Below, in pieces: positions 10,042 to 21,766 of a DNA stretch of 64,000 bases. The position numbers were made by a program, and so were the translations under genes. Numbering within the stretch: position 1 is the stretch's first letter; every line of letters starts with the position of its first letter. The notes below the pieces were generated by a model. That model did not search any database. It was given only the letters and a program-made list of their open reading frames with translations, and had not been told where the DNA came from. Origin of the DNA: Anaspis maculata (Eukaryota > Arthropoda > Insecta > Coleoptera > Scraptiidae); assembly GCA_949128115.1 (NCBI GenBank), contig OX421968.1:3286001-3350000 (forward strand), in the 5' to 3' direction.

Positions 10042-12286
10042 TCTTTATTCATCACACCGTTACAAATGACCAAGTACAATAGTTTCATACACAGAAAAGT
10101 CCACCTCGGCTTGTCATTCACCCTGCTAATATGAAACGAACAAACAATAACCTGAAATTATCATTTTGAATTAAAAAAGTTTTAATTGCGCTTCGAAAAC
10201 TTGCCTTTAGTTTTACTTACAACGAAGTTTCTGCGCGGAAGTATGGTCTAACTATGCGATTAAAAATAAATTGCCTTCAACTAGTTGAAAATAATTAATT
10301 TGAGCGTGAAGGCATCTCTCCTCCAGTGTTTCACTTACGAGCTACAAATTACAATCAATTCACCTAGACCACTTCTTCCAAGCAATTAGTTATGTGTGTT
10401 TAAATTGGGGTTTTAAGGGTCTGGTGAAGACCCGCCAGGACAACTCGCGAATACACTGACCGAGTGACCGACAGGGTGATTCATCGAACCACCTACCGAA
10501 TACATCGATTAAGATATCGGTAAGTCGGGATTCGGAGGAAGTCAAGTGATTTCCATTTCGAATGACCCATACAAGAAAAGAAATTCTGTTCAATAGACTA
10601 CTGGACTCAATTTTCTTTTCAAATACATATACTTTACAACTACATTTTTCATATGAATATGCGATATTCAGCGGCAGGACATGCGCTGTAAGTTCGCAGA
10701 GCTAGGGGATGGAACTCGATGCGTCTGCGCGAGCTCGGAAAAGTCAAAACCTGCAGGTTTTCAGCCACTGATTTAACAAAGAAAAACAGATGACAAAAAA
10801 ACTCTTGATTTCCATGTTAGATTGTGCGAAATAATGTTGTTCATGTGCATTGCTTCCGAAAAAATGAACTCCGCGCGTAGCTCTCCGGAAAGAACGAAAA
10901 AGCCGTTTTCAGTGTATAACTGGTTGCCTAGAAGGTGATGTTATTTGGGAACATACATGGAATGAAACTGCAATGTTTTTTTCGTACGGTTTTGGCAGCC
11001 AGGCATGCAACAAACTCCCCGTCATTTTTGAAAAAAAGAACAGAAATCACAAAGCTTCTGATATAACCCGAGATATAACCCTAAAAATTTTCATTTACCA
11101 TTTGTTCACTTGCAGTTGTCATGCCATTGACAGACAGGACGGCAACCGTGAGGCAGAGAAGAATACTAGAAGTGGGGCGGTATTTTCAAAAAACACTCAC
11201 TGATAAACACGTTACCATATTTTCGCTCATTGTGTATCTAAAACTGATCCATCATTGCTAGTCTTGAGCACAATGAAAGATCAAGAAACGCTCTTATTTT
11301 CAAAACTTATTTGAAAATTCCATTTCCAGCCGTTTCAATAATATACAATGTTGAAATAACGCTTTTTACATGTGTTAGCGCATGGCACTATTCTCAAATC
11401 CCCTCGCATAGTTACGCAAGCGCAGAAATGGCACTGAATTTCGCTTATTATGGTGATATATAGATAGGAATATACACATAAGATCATTTTGGTCAAGGGT
11501 GCCTATATTACTGCCTATGGATTTGAAAACGAATGTCGGAACTAACGTCGTGCATTCACAGCTATCACTTTTTGGTTGTCGTGATTTGTCAAACTGTAAG
11601 CATTTTTTTGAAACATTTTGAATACCATGGTTTTCACCCACAGGGTACAAAACATGATAAAAGCATTTCTCCCAGCTGGTGCATGGTGCAGTCCAGGACC
11701 GATTTAAAATGATGTAGACATCTTTGATATAGAGCTAAGTTTCTGCAAAGATAATCGCAGCCATGTTCTAATTCACCAAAAAAAAGTGCCCAAATGTCCC
11801 GTTGGCGCTAGTCGAGTTATGGGGTGAAAACCCCTTAAACTGACATGGTGCTGGTTTTTCACATTTTTCTGCCAAATGGTTACTTGCACGTGAAATAAGT
11901 ATGTGTTGGCACCCCACCACGAGTAGTTCTAGCGGAATATCTCCGAAACTTGCCAAGCTAAAATGACGAAATTTGGTTTGACCGCTACATGTTATAAGCT
12001 TGAGGTAATACTGTGAAAAAGATTTCCATATTTCATTAAGGACGTCCGACAAAGGGGAAACGGGGTATGAATTTAGCCCTTTTTTTTTGTTTAGGACTTC
12101 TTTTGAATTTCGAAAGAAATTTTGGTAAAACTAAATTTTTCATTAAAAAAAAAGAGGCTGAGTGTCGGAAAGCATCTTGTGTAACCAGCCACGGGTGTTG
12201 TACACTATTTTACTTGTTCTTTCTATTGCAAATTGTAAAATTTATGTAATTTTTGAGGTTATTCTGACAAGTGTCAACTTGAATAC
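10042..12286. other. Non-coding, unassigned
   Basis: No gene, RNA gene or paired repeat was found. The short open frames (10390-10593, 11375-11650, 11768-12052) have no recognisable domains and no supporting context. Confidence 0.5.
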
Positions 12287-12289
12287 ATA

Positions 12290-12533
12290 GGGCCGTATTC
12301 ATACCTCGCTTTTAAGCTAAAAGCGCTATTAGAGCGATGCGCATTTAGGGGCATTTCTCATATTTCAGTGTTCAAAAATACATCATTGGCGATTGGGAGC
12401 GATTGTATGTACTTAATTGCAATTAATTTGCGAGTTCATTTGTATTTTTGAACACTGAAATATGAGAAATGCCCCTAAATGCGCATCGCTCTAATGGCGC
12501 TTTTAGCTTAAAAGCGAGGTATGAATACGGCCC
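12290..12533. mobile_element. Hairpin MITE, GGGCCGTATTC ends
   Basis: A 244-bp element whose arms pair almost perfectly for about 100 bp (GGGCCGTATTCATACCTCGC at the left, its complement at the right). It is flanked by ATA on both sides (12287-12289, 12534-12536). The loop is about 50 bp. A 3-bp duplication and GGGC-type ends suggest the PIF/Harbinger group, although TWA rather than ATA is the usual target, so the class is tentative. Confidence 0.85.
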
Positions 12534-12561
12534 ATAAACTGTAATATCCATATACAACTAA

Positions 12562-13257
12562 AGGTGGGTTCAGTCAGCTTGGTTTTAGTTTTAGTCGTAG
12601 TCGTTGTCGTAAATTTGAAAGTAGAAAGCACGCGTCATATGCGCGGCGTTCATACAGAGTTTTAGTTTTAATTTTAGTCGTAAGAATTCCGAACTTTGTC
12701 GTAAGATGCCGACTTGCAGGTTGCGTAATTACCGGTATAAGGTTTGGTATAAGGTATGAGCATTGTATAGTATGAGCATGGATGGTGATGGTAATGGGTT
12801 GTATGTATTAATAAAAAAAATAGCATAAGCATTTGCTTCGAATTCAGAGGAGTTGTACTCCTCATAAATGTAAGCAAATACTTATTTATGCTTATTTTTT
12901 TACGAGTTTTCATATTAATACTACCCATTATGAACACGGACCGTATGAAGATGAAGGTTCGCGCAGTATCATTCGAGCTCCTATTGGTCAATTCTTACGA
13001 CTAAATCTTGCTGTATGAACGCTCTTCTCTGTTACGACAACGACTAAAACTAAAACAGCGATCAAATAAAGGTGCGTTCAGTCAGCTTATTTAGCCGCAA
13101 GTTTTAATTTTAACCGTAAGCGCTGCATCGCTTATTAGCTGTTCTGAGGAGGCTGGTTAGTGAGAGCCAATGGGCGTCGCTGCGCTTGCGACTAAAATTA
13201 AAACTTGCGACTAAATAAGCTGACTGAACGCACCTTAAGCTGACTGAACCCACCTTT
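12562..13257. mobile_element. Outer MITE, AGGTGGGTTCAGTCAGC ends
   Basis: The left end AGGTGGGTTCAGTCAGCTT and the right end AAGCTGACTGAACCCACCT are exact inverses. The next blocks also pair (TTTTAGTTTTAGTCG against CGACTAAAACTAAAA). The right arm is split by a related MITE at 13070-13235. Flanks are TAA on the left and TTA on the right, so the target duplication is not exact. The interior (12700-13010) is unrelated AT-rich sequence without a recognisable gene. Confidence 0.8.
13070..13235. mobile_element. Nested MITE, TAA target duplication
   Basis: A 166-bp hairpin with the ends AGGTGCGTTCAGTCAGCTTA and its inverse, inserted into the right arm of the MITE that surrounds it. Perfect TAA duplications lie at 13067-13069 and 13236-13238. 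Its first 17 bases differ from the host MITE's ends at only one position, so a family member landed within a family member. The TAA target fits PIF/Harbinger-like transposases (inference). Confidence 0.88.
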
Positions 13258-13281
13258 ATATAAAAGTCATTACATCTTATA

Positions 13282-13581
13282 CAGGGTGATTCATGACTAA
13301 ACCGATATAAATCAAGAGTAGATCCAGTTTTTTGAAATGGATCAGCAACTGGCTTCGGAATTTTATAAGCTCTTCCGTTTCAAAGTTACAGGGTGATTTG
13401 TGTATTTTGGTCGAAACCTTAAAGAACCGTATCTTTGAAACGGATGAGGGGAATCGAATGAAATTTGGTAAGTATGTTCTAGAAACGATCCTTCATAGAA
13501 TGCATCATCGACCAAATCAAAAACTCTAGGGCCAGATTCAAAAATTGTGTCCCTTAAATTTTTGTGTGAAAAATTACCCTG
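13282..13581. mobile_element. Truncated CAGGGTG-type element
   Basis: It starts TA-CAGGGTGATTCATGACTAA and has a second internal TTACAGGGTGATTTGTG at about 13387. It ends near TTACCCTGTA. Spacing and wording match the outer part of the foldback at 39688 (CAGGGTGTTGCATGAGCAAA, then TTACAGGGTGAATCATG about 105 bp in). The opposite arm is mostly missing, so it is a degraded copy. Confidence 0.6.
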
Positions 13582-13836
13582 TATAATTTTTTACAAAAGT
13601 CGTTACCATTTTCTGAAACTACATGAAAAATGCTGCGAATTCCGCAAATAAAATTATATGGCGCAGTCGAACTGTATCAGGAAAAAAATGATGACTGAGT
13701 TATGTGTCACACAGGCCATGTGTGAAGTGTTGAGATCACAAAATTCAAATGATTGTACATCTGCAGTATGTATCGATTTGTCCAAGGCTTTTGACATGGT
13801 CGATCACGTAACGTTGGTTAAAAAGCTTGAGTTATA

Positions 13837-14419
13837 CAGGGTGTTTCAGTTTTAATCGAGCAAACTTTGGTATTAAATTCTCCCCATCCTCCTGTTTCAG
13901 AAAAATATAACATACATGCCTTTCACTTGTTTCCTAAGAAAGATGCAGGGTGTCAAAGTTAATTTTTTTCGGTTTTCAAAATTTTGTAAGTTAAGAACCG
14001 TTCAACCATAGTAGCTGAAATTTAGCATAGGCTGATTTGTCAGAACCGTCTACCTACCTGCCAAATTTTGAAAGAATCCAACCAGTGGCGTAGAAGCTAT
14101 GGGAGGTCATTATTTTGGAAGCATCTGTAGAACCTTGATAAATAATGACCCCCCATAACTCCTACGCCACTGATTGGATTCTTTCAAAATTTGGCAGGTA
14201 GGTGGACGGTTCCGACAAACCAGCCTATGCTCAATTTCAGCTACTATGGTTGAACGGTTCTCAAGTTCCAAAATTTTGAAAAACCGAAAAAAATTAACTT
14301 TGACACCCTGTATCTTTCTTAGGAAACGAGTGAAAGGCATGTATGTTATATTTTTCTGAATCAGGAGGATGAAGAGAATTTTATCCCAAAGTTTGCTCGA
14401 TTAAAACTGAAACACCCTG
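13837..14419. mobile_element. Foldback inserted in a LINE, TA duplication
   Basis: The ends CAGGGTGTTTCAGTTTTAAT and their exact inverse are flanked by TA (13835-13836, 14420-14421). The arms are about 260 bp and pair with few mismatches around a loop near 14110-14140. A second inverted CAGGGTGTCAAAGTT pair lies about 110 bp inside each end. Removing the element plus one TA leaves the host LINE codons in frame (Leu-Tyr-Arg-Val-Arg-Gly), which proves the boundary and the duplication length. No transposase is present. Confidence 0.93.
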
Positions 14420-15251
14420 TATAGGGTAAGGGGACTGGCCAATAAGCTTATGAGATCTTACTTGACGGATAGAATGCAGTACGTCAGTGAGCAGGAGGTT
14501 TCATCAGAAAGAATCATAATTAAAAAAGGTGTTCCGCAAGGCTCAATTCTAGGGCCTTAATTGTACATATTATACACAAACGATCTCTCAAATATTATGA
14601 CTGATGGTAAGATGGTCCAGTATGCCGATGATACTTCATTAATTCTTACTAGCAAAAACCAATTAGACAATGAAAGTAAAATTGTGACTTCCCTTGAATT
14701 TCTGGACGATTGGTTTAGTGCAAATCAGTTGAAGTTGAACACGGAGAAAACCAGTTGATTTATTTCAATTTCTGTAAAAATGAGCATATTATTGTAAAAA
14801 TTGGAAATACTGAGATTGAGTCTGTATCTAATATAAAGTTTATTGGCTTGTGGATAGATTCTCGGCTTGACTGGAGATGTCACTTAGACAGACTAGCACA
14901 GCAGATGGCAAGGTACTGTTCACATGTACTGTTATGCACTTAGAAATTTGTCGTACTATGTCAATGAGGAAGCAGCTTTCATGGCTTTTCATGCATTTGT
15001 ACAGTCAAAGATCAGATATGGGGTAATTTTGTGGGGAATTTCCATGGATGCAGAGCGAATATTAATTCTGCAAAAAAAAATGTCTTCGAAATATCTTGGG
15101 CATGGGATTTCGAGACAGCTGCAGGCAAGTTTTCGAGAAATACAGAGTGTTCACGCTGGTGGGGTTGTATATCTATGAGGCAGTTTTGTTTGTGATGGGT
15201 AATGGTGAACTTTTTGTACAACACATAAGAGACCATTTGCATAACACAAGA

Positions 15252-15385
15252 AATAATAATAATAATAATAATAATAAAGGCCTTTATTTATAGGGCGAAG
15301 TTTAGCCAGAGCTATTCCACTCAACCCCAATCAAATAAATGTGATTGATTGAATCTTGAAGCAAATTATACATATATAAAAAAAA
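15252..15385 (-). mobile_element. Antisense retroelement 3' tail with (ATT)n
   Basis: Read on the minus strand, this ends AAATAAAGGCCTTTATT followed by about eight ATT units, a typical 3' tail of I/Jockey-type LINEs or their SINEs. It splits the C-terminal coding part of the older LINE. It is only about 130 bp, so it is strongly 5' truncated. The target duplication was not resolved. Confidence 0.65.
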
Positions 15386-16028
15386 AGTTCATTACATGCT
15401 TATAAAGATGTATAATAATCTTCCTATAGAGTTTAGACGGCTACCGCGTGCATTGGCTGCAAAAAAAAAACTAAAAAAGTTTCTTCTGATGAACCCATAC
15501 TATTCGATCAATGAGTACTTGAACGACGAAAAGGGCAACACACATTTAAACTACACACCATTGATCACCATTGTTCCATTGATCACCCTGTAGCAACCTT
15601 ATGAAACACTGTTCGTGATCAAGGCATGAAAACGAAAGCTTACGCTATCGAACACTGAAGACCGATATGAATTCGCTTACGGGAATCAGAAGTTATGATG
15701 ATTTCAGAAATCGTCTGAATTTGCTTTTCCCCTAGATTCTTTTGATGTGTGTAGTTTTAGTTTGTTTTATAAATGACAACATTGATTTTATTACTGTTTC
15801 AACATTGTTTAAAAAGTGTGTGAGTGTAATTTTGATGTTCAACATTTCATTGTTAAGTGATTTATTTCCTGCTGTGATATTTATTATTGTAACTAAATGC
15901 AATGAGCTCTCTGTGGTATTCTAAATTTTACTGTAATATGTATGAATGATTGATGACGGGTTACACACATATTATTATGTATTTTTGTGGCAATAAAGTT
16001 ATTTATTTATTCATCAGGTGATCCTACT

Positions 16029-16415
16029 TCTTGTCTGTTCCTTTAATAGAGTATTTCTTTGATTTCACAGGAATAACAGACAGTTTCTTTGTAGAATTTT
16101 TTCTTTTAATAAATTGCCAACGTTTCTTGAATGTGGGGAGGTGGTGTAGGATGATTTTTTGGGGGTGTTGGTTATTCGATTGTTATTTTTTGACTTTTTG
16201 GTTCTCAACTTCACATTTTTGACATATTTATTCATTCTTCATACACTGGGTCTTATTTTTTACAACTCTTGTAAGTTCTCGAATTTTATAATGTATTGTT
16301 ATTTACTGTATTATTTTCAGTTACTCGCCTTGAGAAAGACCTCGTCACGAGGTAGAAACGTTGGCAATTTTTAAAAGAAAAAAATATACCAAAAAACTGT
16401 TATTCCCGTGAAATC
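16029..16415. mobile_element. Inverted pair with Penelope-like terminal motif
   Basis: The segment around 16050-16130 returns inverted at about 16350-16412. It includes GCCAACGTTTC against GAAACGTTGGC and GATTTCACAGGAATAACAG against its partner. At 16328-16365 the sequence TTGAGAAAGACCTCGTCACGAGG, then GAAACGTTGGC, forms a strong short stem next to a GAAAC block. This arrangement is widespread in Penelope-like elements, whose terminal repeats carry hammerhead-ribozyme-like folds. Here the CUGANGA box is degraded to TTGAGAA. No polymerase part remains. The assignment is from remembered family style and is tentative. Confidence 0.5.
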
Positions 16416-16429
16416 AAGGAAATACTTTA

Positions 16430-16699
16430 ACCCAGTCGGTAGCACGGTGAGCTCGGCCCCGCTTTCAAATCCGCATTGGGCCAGATGGACTTTTTCACAC
16501 GTTTCCTAGTACTGAGGCATCTACTATCGTGCGGTGATGCCCCGGGAAAAGGGATGAAACGAGAAAGCCATCGAAACAAAACCACACTGATCAATACCCA
16601 CTGTTCCAAGAATGTCTTCGTTGTTATCGTCAATACTGTTATCGTTACAGAAAAACCTGCTAATAACCTGGTAGTTGATGCAGGGCGAAAAAAAAAAAA
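16430..16699 (+). mobile_element. SINE with poly-A tail and 14-bp target duplication
   Basis: AAGGAAATACTTTA occurs directly before (16416-16429) and directly after (16700-16713) this 270-bp unit, which ends in a run of A. The head has a tRNA-like arrangement: TAGCACGGTGAG as a poor A box and CTTTCAAATCC as a poor B box. The body (CCAGATGGACT, CGTGCGGTGATGC, GGGATGAAACG) recurs on the minus strand at about 55331-55495, which defines a family. The target is the end of the Penelope-like inverted pair, so this insertion is younger. Confidence 0.92.
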
Positions 16700-16833
16700 A
16701 AGGAAATACTTTATATTTATTTATTTATTTATTTTAAGGGTTTTGTATCATTTTGATTAATTAATCATTATTACCAAAATTATTATCTTATCTGCCATAT
16801 TATCTTCTTTATTACCAATTGCCAATAATATCG

Positions 16834-16866
16834 TTAAAGGGAATCCTGCTCGAGGATTCCCTTTAA
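16834..16866. repeat. Perfect 14-bp hairpin
   Basis: TTAAAGGGAATCCT, a five-base loop, then the exact inverse. The function is unknown. No gene lies next to it. Confidence 0.8.
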
Positions 16867-18894
16867 TAAGTAACTCTACAACCGCCATTTGATAATACAC
16901 ACAATTGGACTGACTATTTTTGACGTTATAGTCAGAAGCAGGGTTGGGTAAGAAGAAATACCTGACAGGATACCTAAATTTGGGTCTATTATGCGGAAAT
17001 GAAAAAAACGGAAAGTAGGCTTCGCTTCAACTCGCAATAGCTCCTCAGCAGATGACCCAATTTCATTGGTTGTGGTCTTAAATTGACAAGAAAGGTCTAT
17101 TCCTTCATAATACATTATTGGTTTCGACTTTCTGGTAACTTTCAATAAAAAGCAACGAGAACAAAAGAAGGTCTATTTTCAATTGTTTCTGCCATCTTGA
17201 ATTGTGACATGTCGGCCATTTTGAAATACGGAAATGATAGCCAATTCAATTGGCTAGCCAATGCTGAAAAGTTCGATAAAATCGGTGGCGAAATAAAAAT
17301 TTTAGAAGAAGAAATTCCTAGCACGGTTTTTTATGGCCCACCCGGTAGAGTTGCCTCTTCCAAATTGCTGGGTTAAAGGTGTTCTGTTTTCTCGTTGGGC
17401 CACCTGCATGTCTAGGCAACTAAACATCTTGAGACATGTACCTCCTTGGCCTTGCATAATTTTTTCTACAATATAGTAATCTCTATGACGTTCTCCCTGT
17501 GTACCAATCACCATGGTACCAATATAGGGTCAGCCAGAAATGATTGCTCGAGTAGTGTAGTGTAATAAGATACTGAGTTCGCATCCCACGACAGGACGAG
17601 GGTCGCGCTTTCGACTACACCGTCGGTCTTCTATGTGAGGAGAGTGCAAAAGATTTGGAGAGGCGGCCGATTATGTAAAACGCGCTTGTATTTTGCTTAG
17701 GTAAAGCATAACACACTGAATTTTGGATCATAATGAAAACATAATATAAAAGCAGCGCAAAATAAACGGCTCTTACAACTGGGCGATTTTTTTTTACAAA
17801 TGCGTATGTGTAGGTATGCGTGTGAGTAATGTATGTTGGAAGTTACAGGTGAATTTTTTGTGTTTCACTTGATGCGCGCTTCTTTAGTGCCAACCGTGAA
17901 GCGGACGAAATGAAATCATTAAACTTGCCTTAATTGAAACATAAACGGATGCGAGTACACAAATTTTTGCGTAAGTGCCGGGACCCCGAGATGAGTTGCC
18001 CAAAAGATTGATGAACCCGTTCGTTGGGAAACCCACCGTGGAAAAGGTGAATCTGCAATTTATTCCAGCGCCCCACATTTGAGCGCGGCGCGCATTAGGC
18101 GAGAGTTTTTTCCTGAAAGCTCCCGCGCCTGTAATGCATTCCTTTATTTTACTATCAACTATGCTTTTGTCGAGTTAATTCTGAGGATTTTTTGCTCAAA
18201 AGCAGATGATGTTCCTTCCGAGCTGTGGAGGCAACGGAGTCAGCTGCGCTACTTGAACCGCCTGAGCCTAGGCACACCAGATTGAAATTTCCGGCATTCG
18301 AAAAATTCCGGAATAGTTCAATATTGCTGTGGTGCATGCAAGTAAACCACAATCCCTCCCTGGAATGTTATTATATAATATGTGGAAATAGCCATTGCTA
18401 TTAATAGCCCATTGGGTTTTATAGAGGGCTGGGGGGAAATTTGAATTTTTCATGCCGCTCTCGCTCCTATTGTCTCATAAAAAGTCAAATTTATAGACTG
18501 CCGATATTAAAATATTTCATTATTTTATAAATCCGACGAGCAGGGGGCGAAATGTAAATACACAGCGCCGTAATTCAAATATCGACTTATTGTTATTACA
18601 TATTCGATTGTGTTCAATGTTTTGCGGTCATAATTCGTCAGTGTTTCTGACGAGACCCAGACAGAGTGCTATGACCGAAACCGAGAACGAAATTACCATA
18701 GCGAGAGTATCGGTAAAGCCCAGAGTCTCAGTGGGCAACGGCATATGCGTCATCGATTGGTTATTGATTGACACTATTATTATCAACTTTCTCACCATCA
18801 ACTATTAATCCACCAGGTGATGAAGCTCCTTCGACCTCAGCAGGGCTGCCCGGGTAACTTTCCTAATGTTTACGGTTTTTTTGACTTCGACATT
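16867..18894. other. Non-coding, unassigned
   Basis: No recognisable gene. A GAGTTCGCATCCC word at about 17576 resembles a B box, but no convincing SINE limits were found. Short open frames here have no domain support. Confidence 0.45.
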
Positions 18895-20921
18895 TTTAGC
18901 GCATTTTCCATCTTGATGAAAATCGCTATTGCAACCGCTTTGTCCGTCCGTCCGTCCGTTCCTCGAACTCCTCCCAAACTAGACGACCTAGCTTTCTAAT
19001 TTTTTCGCTGTTACATAGCTGCCACTCCCAAAGGAGGGCTAGGCTATATTGGATGTCTATATTGCGCCGCCAACATATAGAAAACCGCCCCCGATGAACT
19101 TGAAATAACATAATATTGCACTTTCTACCAGACCTGATGCTCTGGTGTTCTCATTTTTTTAATAATACATAGTTGCCACTTATAAACGTAAGCCAAGAAA
19201 CATTCCGTCATCAATATGCGCCGCCGACATGAAAAAACTGCTAAAAACCGCCCCCAATCACTTTAAAATGAAAAACATAAACCCGAAGACATAGCGATCT
19301 GATTCTTTCGGTATATAAATAGCTGACTAAAAATGAGAAAGAATGGGCTACTTTTGGTTAGTCGCCGCCCCCAGATTCCGCCCCCAAACGATAAAAAGTG
19401 CAACTTTCACAAATGTTACTGATTGAGATGTTCCCTTAAACATTTAGGAACTGCCAACTCAAATTGTGCAACAATTGCTCAGCCGAACACTGCCGCTCCC
19501 ACACGCCGCTCCCAAAGTAAGAGATACATGAAAAACATGAACCCAAAGACAAAGTGATCCAAGTTTTTCGCTATATGGATAGCTGACTAAAAATGGAAAA
19601 GGATAGGCTACTTTTGATATGGCGCCGCCTCCAGCTTCCGCCCCCCAAAAAAAAAAGTGCAACTTTCAACAATTTTCACTGATTTAGCTGATACTGTCAC
19701 CTGGAACATTTAGAAACTCTTGACTCAAACTGTGCAAGAATTTCTTTGCCAAACTCTGCCACTCCCACACGCCGCCGCCGCCCCCAAAGTGAGGGATAAA
19801 TGTAAAACATGAACCTGAAGACATAGCGATCTAATTCTTTCACTATATTGATAGCTGACTGAAATTGGAAAAATATAGGCCACTTTTAATTAGCCGCCGC
19901 CTCCAGCTGCCGCCTCCAAACAAACAAAAAATGCAACTTTCACAATTTTCACGACTGTCATATCTCCCTCACATCTAGAAACTCCCAACTCAAACTGTGC
20001 AACAGTTACTTTGCCGAATGCTGCCGCCCCCACACGCTGCTCTCAAAGTGAAAGATGAATGAAAAACATAAACCCGAAGACATAACGATCTAATTCTTTC
20101 GCTATATGGATAGCTAACTAAAAATGGGAAAGAATAGGCTACCTTTGACATGGCGCCGCCTCCAACTTCCACCCCCCAAAAGAGAAAAAGTGCAACTTTC
20201 AATAATTTCCACTGATTTACATTTTAATGTTACCTCAAATATTCAGAAACTTCCAACTCAAACTGTGGAAGAATTTCTTTGCCAGACTCTGCCGCTCCCA
20301 CACGCCGCTACAAAGTAAGAGATAAATGTAAAACATAACCCTGAAGACATAGCCATCTAATTGTTCCGCTATATAGATAGCTGACTAAAAATGGGAAGAG
20401 ATAGGCCACTTTTGATTAGTCGCCGCCTCCAGCTCCCGCCCCCAAACAAAAAAAATTCAACTTTCACAATTTTCACTTATTGTCATATTTCCTTAAACAT
20501 TTAGAAACTCCTAACTCAAACTGTGCAACAGTTACTTTGCCGAATGCTGCCACCCCCACACGCTGCCCTCAAAGTAAGAGATAAATGGAAAACATAAACT
20601 CGAAGACATAGCGATCTAATTCTTTCGCTAAATGGATAGCCGACTAAAAATGGGAAAGAATAGACTACTGTTGATTAGTCGCCGCTCCCAGCTCCCGCCC
20701 TCAAACAAAAAAATATTGATGAGTGAAAGAATTTTCATTCAAATCTATTTCATTGGCAAGTACCCCATTCTGATAACAAAATATCACAATGGGTTACGAA
20801 TGAAGAGAGTGGGCAAGGAATGGTGTTCCTCCTTCAACCAAATTTCTTTACGTTCACAATATGCCTCTTTGAGAAAATGCGCTACTGAGACTCACGCACG
20901 TGAAGGCATACTCACTTGTTT
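18895..20921 (-). mobile_element. HINE-like element, copy B
   Basis: A complete minus-strand copy of the element at 4144-6881. It has six monomers (anchor CGATCT or a variant near 19293, 19553, 19826, 20084, 20349 and 20611). Inverted words TAGCGCATTTTC at 18897-18908 and GAAAATGCGCTA at 20873-20884, and (GTCC)4 at about 18942-18958, match copy A. It is 2027 bp. It lacks the LINE insertion and the 24-bp triplication of copy A. The outer flanks differ from the other copies, which fixes the element ends. No clear target duplication is present, as expected for Helitron/Helentron insertion. Confidence 0.8.
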
Positions 20922-21766
20922 TATATAAGTAACAGAATGACGCTTATGTGGCCGGTTTGTCTGTCTGTCTGTCTGTCTGTCCGAGTCCGTGCAGAAATTA
21001 AGACGCTGTACTCCTTCTCGAGAATTGAAACAAGAGTCTTGGAACTTTTTTCCGATTAATAGCTGATGTCCCCAAGGGTGGCCAATGGGCACTATTTTTG
21101 TTATCCATACATCGTTATCATTATTCTCAGAAAACAGAGATCTCCTGTGCACTTCGATGAAGTTGAACTTCTCCTCGGGAAATAAAGCTACAGCCCTTGA
21201 AGATTGAACTTTATCCGGTGGATAGCTTAGGTCCTCAAGGACCAAATAGGCAGGTTGGCTTTCATAATTCGGCCGCCATCTTGGCTGCCATATTGAAATT
21301 TCTTATTAGTGGAACGATTGTCATGAAACTTGAAACTTACCCTTGTCTAGTACGATCATTCTTATTTTCATTGTATATAAGCTCAGTTAAGCATGTAGTT
21401 TAAGATACTAAAAGTCCTCAAGAATCCGCTGTGAGCTTCGGCCGTTGTGGCCTCGAGAGGAACTCGAGGATCAGTTTTCGCGTGTATCTCGTGAACAATA
21501 GCATTTGGGAAAAAAGTACCTGGAGAAAAAAAGTTGGCAATTTTATTGTCTATAAGAAGGGCCCTTACACATTTCATCGTCAGTCCACTCCTTCGTCAAA
21601 ACACAAGAAAATTGAAATAGTCCAGATGCTCGATGCTGAAGGCTATATATATTATGGATCTTGAGTTCTATGATGGCGGGGTGCTACTTGATAGAGGTGT
21701 TGTTTGATCTGTTTTCTTTTGATTGAAACTTGAAGCCATCAATACCAACTATGCCGCGGGCATATA
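20922..21766. repeat. (TCTG)n tract and degraded repeat arm
   Basis: A (TCTG)6 tract lies at about 20957-20980. Further on, 21376-21440 (TATAAGCTCAGTTAAGCAT, then ACTAAAAGTCCTCA) is the inverse of 23100-23160, so a larger inverted-repeat element once spanned 21376-23160 and was split by the foldback at 21767. No gene was recognised. Confidence 0.6.

Larger units (their letters stand above)
13658..15592 (+). pseudogene. LINE reverse transcriptase and C-terminus, broken
   Basis: This encoded the polymerase that copies LINE RNA at a nicked target. Visible motifs in order are the RT A block IDLSKAFDMVDH (13778-13813), then after the foldback RGLANKLMRSYLTDR, GVPQGSILGP (14528-14557) and the catalytic YADD (14621-14632). 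A thumb/C-terminal part follows, with WIDSRLDWRCHLDRLA and finally MYNNLPIEFRRLP at 15408. Damage: a TAA directly after GILGP-type sequence at 14558, a frameshift near 14755, another near 14925, and the two insertions. Excising the foldback with one TA gives an in-frame junction. The C-terminal wording fits the CR1/Jockey group rather than R2 or RTE. The product cannot be functional. Confidence 0.88.
13645..16014 (+). mobile_element. CR1/Jockey-type LINE, 5' truncated and broken
   Basis: The element begins within the reverse transcriptase fingers and runs to a 3' end with AATAAAGTTATTTATTTATTC at about 15991-16011. It is interrupted by a foldback (13837-14419) and by an antisense retroelement tail (about 15252-15385). 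Its 5' end abuts the truncated element at 13282-13581. The coding part has decayed. About 400 bp of AT-rich untranslated sequence follow it. Confidence 0.88.

Noticed and set aside
16834..16866. An intrinsic transcription terminator
   Set aside because: The stem is perfect, but this is a eukaryotic window, no T tract follows and no gene is upstream.
17520..17790. A further SINE based on GAGTTCGCATCCC
   Set aside because: No A box at the right distance, no tail, no duplication and no second copy were found.
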